Below, piece after piece: positions 1-5,706 of a stretch of DNA of 7,082 nt. This stretch comes from an uncultured Alphaproteobacteria bacterium (GTDB taxonomy: Bacteria > Pseudomonadota > Alphaproteobacteria > Bin95): NCBI GenBank assembly GCA_913060845.1, contig CAJXVF010000116.1, positions 1-7,082 on the forward strand, in the 5' to 3' direction. Each line of letters starts with the position of its first letter. Position 1 is the first letter of the stretch. The notes below the pieces were generated by a model, which did no database searches, was not told the DNA's origin, and saw only the letters and a program-made list of their open reading frames with translations. The position numbers and the translations under genes are program-made.

Positions 1-721
1 CACCGGCATGATCCCCACCGCACCCGGGTTCTTGGAATATCTGCGTGAAGCGACCAGTGCTGCCGGCGCTCTCCTGATCTTTGATGAGGTCGTAACCGGC
101 TTCAGAGTGTCCCCCGGCGGTGCCCAGGCGGCCCTTGGGGTCACCCCTGACCTTGCGACGTTCGCGAAGATTATTGCAGGCGGCTTGCCCGGCGGTGCCG
201 TTGTCGGCAAGGCGGACATCTTTGACCTGTTGGACTTCCAAAAAGCCCGTGCTGGCGGGTTCGAAAAAATCGGCCATCAAGGCACGTACAATGCCAACCC
301 CGTAGCAGCCGCAGCCGGTATCGCCGCACTCACGATTATCGCCGAAACCGATGCCTGCGCGAAAGCAAACGCCTATGGCGATGCAATGCGCGATGGCTTG
401 AACACAGTCATCCGCGAGGCTGGCGTACCCTGGGCTGCATATGGCGAATATTCTGCCGTCCATGTCTTCACGGACCCGGAAGGCCGAGGCGACATCTCCC
501 CCGACAATTTTGACCCCATGGCGATGCCGTTTATGGAGCTGAAAGGCAACAATGCGGAAGCTGTGCGGAAACTCCGCCTCGCAATGCTGGTCAATGGTGT
601 GGATATGACTGGCTGGCCCGGTGGCACAATTTCCGCCACCCATGGCGATGCCGAATTATCTGAGACGTTGACAGCATTTCGAACTGCCCTTGGCTTGCTC
701 CAGGAAGAAGGCGCGATCTAA
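1..721 (+). CDS. Class III PLP-dependent aminotransferase, C-terminal part (5' end outside window)
   Basis: This is the C-terminal part of a fold-type I class III aminotransferase. The frame is open to the left edge (codons begin at base 2), and the ATG at base 8 is an internal Met in the conserved 'G-MIP-PGFLE-LR' stretch, so the true start lies upstream. Counting from that Met, LIFDEVVTGFR carries the Asp that binds the PLP ring nitrogen (D26), and TFAKIIAGGLPGG carries the Schiff-base Lys (K54). The motif HQGTYNANPVAAAAG (around residues 89-103) is the phosphate-binding and subunit-contact loop. The closest well-known family is glutamate-1-semialdehyde aminomutase, but that loop reads GTLSGNP in true HemL and GTYNANP here. 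A related aminotransferase of unknown amino donor is therefore more likely. The gene ends TAA, 3 nt before the FAD dehydrogenase gene, so the two are probably co-transcribed. The family call is firm; the substrate is unknown. Confidence 0.93.
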   Translation, partial: TGMIPTAPGFLEYLREATSAAGALLIFDEVVTGFRVSPGGAQAALGVTPDLATFAKIIAGGLPGGAVVGKADIFDLLDFQKARAGGFEKIGHQGTYNANPVAAAAGIAALTIIAETDACAKANAYGDAMRDGLNTVIREAGVPWAAYGEYSAVHVFTDPEGRGDISPDNFDPMAMPFMELKGNNAEAVRKLRLAMLVNGVDMTGWPGGTISATHGDAELSETLTAFRTALGLLQEEGAI

Positions 722-724
722 CGA

Positions 725-1879
725 ATGGCAGGCAGTTCTGCGCGACAGTTTGATGCCGCAATCATAGGCGGTGGCATCGCTGGCGCTGGCCTCGCCTACT
801 TCCTTGGGCAAGGCCAGCGCGTGGTGCTCCTGGAGCAGGAATCTGCGCTGGGGACACATACGACAGGGCGATCAGCCGCGCTCTATACCCAGGCATACGG
901 AAACGCCGAGATCCGCGCCCTGACGGTTGCCTCAAAAGCGTTCTTTGATGCGCCGCCCGCTGGGTTTGCGTCATACCCGCTGCTGACGCCAAGGGGCGTA
1001 TTGCTAATTGGCAGGACGGACCAGCGGGAGGCAGTCGAACGCGAAGTGGTGGCTGCGCAAAAACTAACACCGCATGCGAGGCTCGTATCAGGAAGTGAGG
1101 CCGTCGCCCTCTCTCCTGCCCTAAAGCCAACCTACATTGATGCTGCTTGCTACGAGCCCGATGCAATGGACATCGACGTCGATGCCATGATGCAAGGCTA
1201 TCTTGCAGGCGCACGGCAAAATGGCGTTGAAGTATGGATGGACGCTGCGGTAACGGATATCAAAGAGCGCAATAGCGGTTGGCGGTTGGAGACAGCCAAA
1301 GGACCAATCGACGCTGGCATAATCGTCAATGCATCAGGCGCATGGACCACCCCGATCGCCGCAATGGCTGGCGCGCGGGCGATCAAAGTCACGCCAAAGC
1401 GACGCACGACCTTTCTGGTGACGGCTCCGGAGATTTCCAGCTTCGCCAGTTCTGCAGCGACAATCGACGTTGACGAGCAGTTCTATTTCAAGCCGGATGC
1501 GGGATTGGCCCTGCTCTCTCCCGCCGATGAAACACCCGTTGAACCTCGTGATGCGTTCGCGGAAGAAATCGATATCGCCATAGGTGCCGATCGCGTTCAG
1601 ACAGCGGCAAACATTCCGATCAACCACATCAATCATAGCCGCGCGGGATTACGTTGCTTCACAGACGACAAAACACCTGTCGTCGGCTTTGATGATGATG
1701 CGCCAGGGTTCTTTTGGCTGGCAGGGCAAGGTGGCTACGGGATTCAGACCTCTCCTGCCATGAGCATGCTTGCTGCTGCACTGATCAATGGCCAAAATGT
1801 ACCAGGGCAATTGCAGGACCGAGGGATCGATCTAACGGCACTCAGTCCAGCAAGGTTCAGTGCCAATGAAACTCGCTGA
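725..1879 (+). CDS. FAD-dependent D-amino-acid dehydrogenase, D-arginine dehydrogenase-like (DAO family)
   Basis: The 384-residue protein belongs to the DAO/glycine oxidase flavoprotein family, which oxidises the C-N bond of amino acids to imino acids. The N-terminal Rossmann motif is IIGGGIAGAG (G15, G17, G20), followed by the ribose-binding acid in VVLLEQE (E37). Its resemblance to Pseudomonas D-arginine dehydrogenase (375 aa, recalled from memory) runs the whole length: TGRSAA (47-52), AYG (57-59), ASKAFFDAPPAGF (69-81), PKRR (224-227), FYFKPDAG (253-260), AGLRCF (307-312) and GQGGYGIQTSPAM (334-346). The substrate-carboxylate residues of that enzyme appear kept (R227 or R226, Y254, R310, Y58). 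The positions matching its His48 and Glu87 are L53 and V92, so D-arginine is probably not the preferred substrate. No signal peptide is seen; the enzyme is probably cytoplasmic or membrane-peripheral. The start ATG lies 3 nt after the aminotransferase stop, with AGGAAG at 702-707 as a distant ribosome-binding site, which suggests translational coupling. The 3' end overlaps a convergent decayed nitroreductase. Confidence 0.9.
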   Translation: MAGSSARQFDAAIIGGGIAGAGLAYFLGQGQRVVLLEQESALGTHTTGRSAALYTQAYGNAEIRALTVASKAFFDAPPAGFASYPLLTPRGVLLIGRTDQREAVEREVVAAQKLTPHARLVSGSEAVALSPALKPTYIDAACYEPDAMDIDVDAMMQGYLAGARQNGVEVWMDAAVTDIKERNSGWRLETAKGPIDAGIIVNASGAWTTPIAAMAGARAIKVTPKRRTTFLVTAPEISSFASSAATIDVDEQFYFKPDAGLALLSPADETPVEPRDAFAEEIDIAIGADRVQTAANIPINHINHSRAGLRCFTDDKTPVVGFDDDAPGFFWLAGQGGYGIQTSPAMSMLAAALINGQNVPGQLQDRGIDLTALSPARFSANETR

Positions 1880-2439
1880 AAACTTCAAGCGGCCTGCGTT
1901 CTGTCATCCGTTCACGCGCCCGGTCTGCATACCCGATGCCAATTCCAATAGTGATCTCTTCGTCAGATGCCATAGCAAAGCTCGGCTCTATGCAAGCCTC
2001 AAGGCCTTGGAAGTCACCAATAACGCAAGCGCTCATGGCAAAAGCATTCGACGCCAAGATAATGTTATTGACGAAACAGCCATGGTCCAACCACTGTTCC
2101 CGTGTGGCATTGCGATCAATCGTGCACAACAAACCAACCGGTGCCTCTTAGAAGCGTAAACCGCCACGCCTAAGCGCGCCATCATCAATGCAGGCAGCAC
2201 GAATCAGGCGCCCAACGTGGCGGCACCTCTGCAGCACGGGCCTCACCAGTCGCCGCAATATTCACAAGGTCTGCGAGCGCGTCTTCAGCGAATACTTTAA
2301 CACGCCAAGGTTGACTATTGCGAATGCTTGGCGCCCGGCAGGCATTCTTAAGAATGCTCTCAATCTGCGCCCTTGTCGGCCGGCGCGCGCTGAAAGATCT
2401 TACGGTTCTCCGCGTAGTGATGGCGTCCAAAACATGCAT
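1857..2439 (-). pseudogene. Decayed nitroreductase-family flavoprotein (internal deletion, frameshift, in-frame stop)
   Basis: Two out-of-frame fragments on the minus strand match the two ends of one FMN nitroreductase. The N-terminal part starts at ATG 2439-2437 with AAAGG at 2447-2451 as ribosome-binding site. It reads MHVLDAITTRRTVRSF and then RAPSIRNSQPW, the FMN-binding RRxVRxF and APS-N-QPW motifs. It runs into a TGA at 2187-2185. The C-terminal part reads EAPVGLLCTIDR, then EQWLDHGCFVNNIILA, then IGIGYAD and ERRPLEVF, all standard for the distal half. It is in another frame, from about 2149 to a stop at 1859-1857, and is preceded directly by a TAA (2150-2148) where the family has an aromatic residue. 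Only about 30 unrecognisable codons lie between the halves. The family normally has a longer middle there, with a conserved Tyr-, Trp- and Arg-rich stretch and about 220 residues in total. Deletion plus frameshift plus nonsense makes this a pseudogene rather than one sequencing error. Its 3' end overlaps the dehydrogenase gene by 23 nt. Confidence 0.85.
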
Positions 2440-2479
2440 TGTGCAGCCTTTACCGTGAATGCGGGTCGGCTTGTCGAGC

Positions 2480-2515
2480 CATAACCGGCAGGTATCACAA
2501 ATCACTTGTGTTATG
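2480..2515. promoter_or_regulatory. Nested inverted repeat, possible operator between divergent genes
   Basis: The 89-nt gap between the start of the nitroreductase remnant and the HAD gene holds an imperfect dyad. The outer arms are CATAAC (2480-2485) and GTTATG (2510-2515). The inner arms are CACAA (2496-2500) and TTGTG (2506-2510) around ATCAC. The inner arms extend to TATCACAA and TTGTGTTA with one mismatch. The dyad lies directly upstream of the GAAAGG ribosome-binding site (2515-2520) of the HAD gene. It could be a repressor site governing one or both divergent units, or an mRNA hairpin. No regulator gene is present in the window and no known operator consensus is recognised. Confidence 0.3.
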
Positions 2516-2528
2516 AAAGGTTATCTCG

Positions 2529-3164
2529 ATGAGCGTCAAGGCAATATTATGGGACTTCGGCGGTGTCATAACAGCAAGCCCGTTTGAAGGGTTTGCCCGT
2601 TATGAGCAAGCGGCAAACCTGCCTGAAGGCTTCATTCGTAAAGTTAACACGATCAACCCGGACGCGAATGCCTGGGCACGCTTTGAGAGAAGCGAAATTG
2701 ACCGAGATGGTTTCATTGCCGCCTTTGAGGATGAGGCGAAAGCATTGGGGCAGACAGTATCGGGAGAGGCCGTGCTGGCAGGCCTTATGGGCGCGCCCCG
2801 CCCAATCATGGTGCAAGCGCTCGAGCGCGTTAAAGCAAACTATCCAATTGCCTGCCTCACGAACAATGTCGCGCGGATGCCACGCCCTCCGGAACAAGAA
2901 GCGGAAATTGAGCGGATTATGGGCCTATTCAGCCATGTGATCGAATCCAGCAAGATTGGCAGCCGAAAGCCTGAAAAGCGCTTTTACGAATATGCGCTTG
3001 AAACGGTTGGCGTTGAAGCTGGCGAAGCCGTGTTCCTGGATGATCTCGACGTTAATCTGAAATCTGCCCGCGAAATGGGCATGGCAACGATCAAAGTCGT
3101 TGAGCGTAAGAAAGCGCTTGAGGACCTTGGTCGGATCATCGACATGGACCTTATTTCTGATTAG
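2529..3164 (+). CDS. HAD-superfamily hydrolase (epoxide hydrolase N-terminal / ACAD10-like type)
   Basis: This 211-residue cytoplasmic HAD hydrolase belongs to the subfamily found as the N-terminal domain of mammalian soluble epoxide hydrolase and of ACAD10. Motif I is LWDFGGVIT with nucleophile D9. The second Asp of the usual DxD is G11, a known variant in this subfamily (DFGGV) that usually weakens or changes phosphatase chemistry. A helical cap occupies roughly residues 15-90. Motif II is CLTNN (T111), motif III is the Lys in SRKPEKRFYE (K147), and motif IV is FLDDLDVNLKSA (D171, D172), a very characteristic match to ACAD10-type HADs. The start is supported by GAAAGG 8 nt upstream. The gene precedes an acyl-CoA dehydrogenase by 84 nt. 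In ACAD10, HAD and acyl-CoA dehydrogenase domains occur in one chain together with an aminoglycoside-phosphotransferase-like kinase, so a shared pathway is plausible. The actual substrate is unknown. Confidence 0.88.
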   Translation: MSVKAILWDFGGVITASPFEGFARYEQAANLPEGFIRKVNTINPDANAWARFERSEIDRDGFIAAFEDEAKALGQTVSGEAVLAGLMGAPRPIMVQALERVKANYPIACLTNNVARMPRPPEQEAEIERIMGLFSHVIESSKIGSRKPEKRFYEYALETVGVEAGEAVFLDDLDVNLKSAREMGMATIKVVERKKALEDLGRIIDMDLISD

Positions 3165-3180
3165 TGCTCGCAGTTACAGC

Positions 3181-3208
3181 TTGACGAATGACTACGACGA
3201 GCCATGAT
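3181..3208 (+). promoter_or_regulatory. Weak sigma70-like promoter candidate upstream of the acyl-CoA dehydrogenase
   Basis: TTGACG (3181-3186) and CATGAT (3203-3208) are spaced 16 nt apart, matching five and four of six consensus bases. Transcription would start near 3215 and give a leader of about 33 nt before the ATG at 3249, with AGGA at 3235-3238 as ribosome-binding site. This could give the dehydrogenase and CoA-transferase their own promoter, separate from the HAD gene. By sequence alone such a pair can arise by chance. Confidence 0.25.
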
Positions 3209-3248
3209 CAAGCAATCCCTATTCCTTTAAATTCAGGACCCTATCGCC

Positions 3249-4421
3249 ATGATGGATAGTGCCGCCATTACCCCAGTTACCGCTGAAGATGAACAGCAAA
3301 TTCTGGATGCGATTGATAAGTTTTTAGACCGCGATGTTCGGCCATATGTCATGGATATCGAGCATGCGGATGAATACCCGACAGATATGGTCGAGGGCAT
3401 GAAGGCGCTTGGTCTATTTGGTGCAATCATCCCACAGGAATACGGCGGTCTCGGCCTGCCAACAACCACATATGCCCGCATTGTCGAGCGCGTATCGGAA
3501 GTATGGATGTCTCTCTCCGGCATCTTTAATTCGCATTTAATCATGTGTTCAGCCGTTATTCGCCATGGCACCGAAGACCAGAAGCGTGAATGGCTGCCAA
3601 AGCTGGCGACCGGTGAAATCCGTGGCGGCTTGGCGCTGACTGAGCCCAATTGTGGAACTGATCTGCAAGCAATCCGCATGACGGCGAAACGCGATGGCGA
3701 TGATTATGTCGTCAACGGCACCAAAACTTGGATATCCAACGGCATCCACGGCACTCTCTTCGCACTTCTTGTGAAAACTGACCCGAACGCCAGCCCCCGC
3801 CACGCTGGTACCAGCTTATTTCTAGCTGAAAAGGGTCCTGGCTTCACTGTGTCCCGCAAGCTAGAGAAACTTGGCTACAAGGGCATCGATTCCGCTGAAT
3901 TGCTGTTTGAAGATTTCCGCATCCCTGCTGACCGGCTGATCGGCCTTGAGGAAGGCAGAGGCCTTCGCCACGCCCTAGGCGGCCTGGAACTTGGCCGCAT
4001 TAACGTAGCGGCCCGCGGCGTCGGCGTTGCCTCTGCTGCGATGAAGGAAGCCGTTAAGTACAGCCAGCAGCGGGAAACCTTCGGCAAGCCGATCTGCGAA
4101 CATCAGTCCATTCAGATCAAGCTTGCCGATATGGCGACACAGGTCGAAGCCGCGCGTCACCTAACGATGGCGGCAGCAAAGGCATTCGATAGCGGCGAGC
4201 GCTGCGACATGGAAGCCGGTATGGCCAAGCTCTTCGCCACAGAGGCTGCCGTTCATAACTCCATGGAGGCCATGCGCGTTCACGGCGGCTACGGGTACTC
4301 CAAAGAATTCCCGGTGGAGCGCTTCTACCGGGATGCGCCTCTGCTCGTTATTGGCGAAGGCACCAACGAGCTGCAGAAAATTCTAATCGCGCGTCAACTC
4401 GTCGAACGGAACCCCGCCTAA
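3249..4421 (+). CDS. Acyl-CoA dehydrogenase
   Basis: The 390-residue protein is a standard-length acyl-CoA dehydrogenase, a FAD enzyme that normally introduces an alpha,beta double bond into an acyl-CoA and passes electrons to ETF. The N-terminal helical domain includes FGAIIPQEYGGLGL (57-70). The middle beta-domain has the flavin- and substrate-binding LALTEPNCGTDL (128-139) and TWISNG (160-165). The C-terminal helical domain has QRETFGKPICEHQSIQIKLADM (274-295), MRVHGGYGY (342-350) and RFYRDAPLLVIGEGTNELQ (358-376). The presumed catalytic base is E370 in GEGTNE, the short/medium-chain position. The start is ATGATG at 3249 with AGGA 10 nt upstream; the second ATG is an equally possible start. 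The stop TAA touches the ATG of the CoA-transferase gene. The pairing resembles caiA-caiB of carnitine metabolism, where the CaiA homologue works as a reductase on a CoA ester made by CaiB, so either direction is possible. The substrate chain type cannot be told. Confidence 0.95.
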   Translation: MMDSAAITPVTAEDEQQILDAIDKFLDRDVRPYVMDIEHADEYPTDMVEGMKALGLFGAIIPQEYGGLGLPTTTYARIVERVSEVWMSLSGIFNSHLIMCSAVIRHGTEDQKREWLPKLATGEIRGGLALTEPNCGTDLQAIRMTAKRDGDDYVVNGTKTWISNGIHGTLFALLVKTDPNASPRHAGTSLFLAEKGPGFTVSRKLEKLGYKGIDSAELLFEDFRIPADRLIGLEEGRGLRHALGGLELGRINVAARGVGVASAAMKEAVKYSQQRETFGKPICEHQSIQIKLADMATQVEAARHLTMAAAKAFDSGERCDMEAGMAKLFATEAAVHNSMEAMRVHGGYGYSKEFPVERFYRDAPLLVIGEGTNELQKILIARQLVERNPA

Positions 4422-5618
4422 ATGCTGCGTCCCCTGGAAGGTGTTCGCATCATCGCCGTTGAGCAGTACGGCGCCGGCCCGCACGGCACCATGCAATTGG
4501 CGGATTTGGGCGCTGAGGTCATTAAGGTCGAAAATGCGGGTGATGGCGGTGATGTCGGAAGGCATGTCCGACATCCGAATGAGACGCTGCCTACAGGCGA
4601 TAGCCTGTTCTTCCAGTCATTCAATCGCAATAAGCGATCCATCAAGCTCAATCTGAAATCGGCTGATGGGCAAGAGGTTCTGCGAAAGCTCGCGGCAGGT
4701 GCCGATGGCGTTTTCAACAATCTGCGCGGGGACTTACCGGATAAACTTGGCCTGACATACGAAGACTTGAAGGCCGTCACCCCTCAGATTGTTTGCGTTC
4801 ATTTATCAGCCTATGGCCGGAATAATGAACGTGCGGCATGGCCAGGTTATGACTACCTAATGCAGGCCGAGTGTGGCTATCTCTCCGTCACCGGCGAGAA
4901 AGGCGGTCCACCGTCTCGCATGGGGTTATCGATCGTCGATCTCTCAACCGGCGTTCAGGCTGCACTCGCACTTGCTTCTGGTATTCTAGGAGCCCGCGCG
5001 AGTGGCCTGGGCGGCGATTATGATGTCAGCCTCTATGACACGGCGATGACCAACCTCTGCTATGTCAGCGCTTGGCATATGACGCTTGGCGAGACTGTTG
5101 GACGGGAAAAGCGGTCCGCACATCCCAATCTCGTGCCAAGCCAGCTTTATAAAACCAAAGACGGCTGGATTTTTCTTATGTGCAATAAGGAAAAATTCTG
5201 GCCCATCTTGTGTGAGAAAATTGGACGCCCCGATTGGGGTACGGACGCGCGGTTTAAGGATTTCCAGGCCCGTCTCGCCCACCGCGACCTCATTACGGAC
5301 TATTTGGACGAGGCCTTGTCTGAAAAGACGACGGACGAATGGATGGCGCTGTTCGAAGGCGTGGTCCCTGGTGCACCAGTTTATGATGTCGGTCAGGCGC
5401 TCGACAGCCCGTTCACACAATCAACCGGCCAAATCGTAGAGCTGAATACTCCGTCTGGTATGGCAGTGAAGACAATTGGTCCCGCCATCCGCCAACCGGG
5501 CGTGCCACCAAGAGCAGAAGCCGCACCTGCGATAGCAGCAGACCAGCGAGATATTCTAACCGGCCTTGGTTATACGGATGCTGAAATTGCGAGCATGGAG
5601 GCGGCTGGCGCTTTATGA
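4422..5618 (+). CDS. Class III CoA-transferase (CaiB/BaiF family)
   Basis: The 398-residue protein belongs to the family III CoA-transferases (formyl-CoA transferase, CaiB, BaiF), which form interlocked dimers and move CoA between carboxylates through an aspartyl-CoA thioester. Family features in order are LRPLEGVRIIAVEQYGAGP (2-20), QLADLGAEVIKVE (25-37), FQSFNRNKRSIKLNL (64-78), VCVHLSAYG (124-132), the GLSIVDLSTGVQAALA segment (168-183), DVSLYDTAM (201-209) and GLGYTDAEIASM (381-392). D173 aligns with the catalytic Asp169 of formyl-CoA transferase, counted against that sequence from memory. The ATG follows the acyl-CoA dehydrogenase stop with no gap (TAAATG) and no strong ribosome-binding site, so translation is probably coupled and the two proteins are made together. 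It likely charges the acid that the dehydrogenase then acts on, using a product or dicarboxylyl-CoA as donor. A terminator hairpin follows 32 nt downstream. The acid substrate is unknown. Confidence 0.95.
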   Translation: MLRPLEGVRIIAVEQYGAGPHGTMQLADLGAEVIKVENAGDGGDVGRHVRHPNETLPTGDSLFFQSFNRNKRSIKLNLKSADGQEVLRKLAAGADGVFNNLRGDLPDKLGLTYEDLKAVTPQIVCVHLSAYGRNNERAAWPGYDYLMQAECGYLSVTGEKGGPPSRMGLSIVDLSTGVQAALALASGILGARASGLGGDYDVSLYDTAMTNLCYVSAWHMTLGETVGREKRSAHPNLVPSQLYKTKDGWIFLMCNKEKFWPILCEKIGRPDWGTDARFKDFQARLAHRDLITDYLDEALSEKTTDEWMALFEGVVPGAPVYDVGQALDSPFTQSTGQIVELNTPSGMAVKTIGPAIRQPGVPPRAEAAPAIAADQRDILTGLGYTDAEIASMEAAGAL

Positions 5619-5650
5619 TCAATTTCGCTGATTAGAGGCCCCATAAAAAA

Positions 5651-5685
5651 GGCCGGGAAAGGCAGTGCAACCACCCTTCCCGGCC
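5651..5685. terminator. Bidirectional rho-independent terminator between convergent operons
   Basis: GGCCGGGAAAGG (5651-5662) pairs with CCCTTCCCGGCC (5674-5685) as a 9-bp GC-rich stem, one A-C mismatch and two further pairs, around an 11-nt loop. On the minus strand the stem is followed by a run of six T (complement of A 5645-5650), giving a classical terminator for the aminotransferase gene ending at 5707. On the plus strand the following bases (5687-5701) are T-rich but mixed, giving a weaker terminator for the CoA-transferase operon. Confidence 0.85.
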
Positions 5686-5706
5686 CATTCTTATATATTT
5701 GAAGTT

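Noticed and set aside
1..721. Assignment of the first gene as HemL (glutamate-1-semialdehyde aminomutase)
   Set aside because: The fold matches, but the GTYNANP loop and the divergent C-terminal region differ from true HemL, and the D-amino-acid dehydrogenase neighbour points to catabolism.
762..1214. A 150-codon minus-strand reading frame inside the D-amino-acid dehydrogenase gene
   Set aside because: It is rich in Arg, Ala and Pro with no family resemblance and is antisense to strongly conserved flavoprotein motifs.
1860..2159. Plus-strand reading frames between the dehydrogenase and HAD genes
   Set aside because: The minus strand here encodes recognisable nitroreductase segments, while the plus-strand translations match nothing I know.
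2132..2220. Programmed frameshifting to join the two nitroreductase halves
   Set aside because: A separate TAA just before the C-terminal half and the loss of middle sequence cannot be fixed by one frameshift.
3165..3248. Terminator after the HAD gene (GCTCG 3166-3170 with CGAGC 3198-3202)
   Set aside because: The stem is only 5 bp with a long loop and no following T-run.
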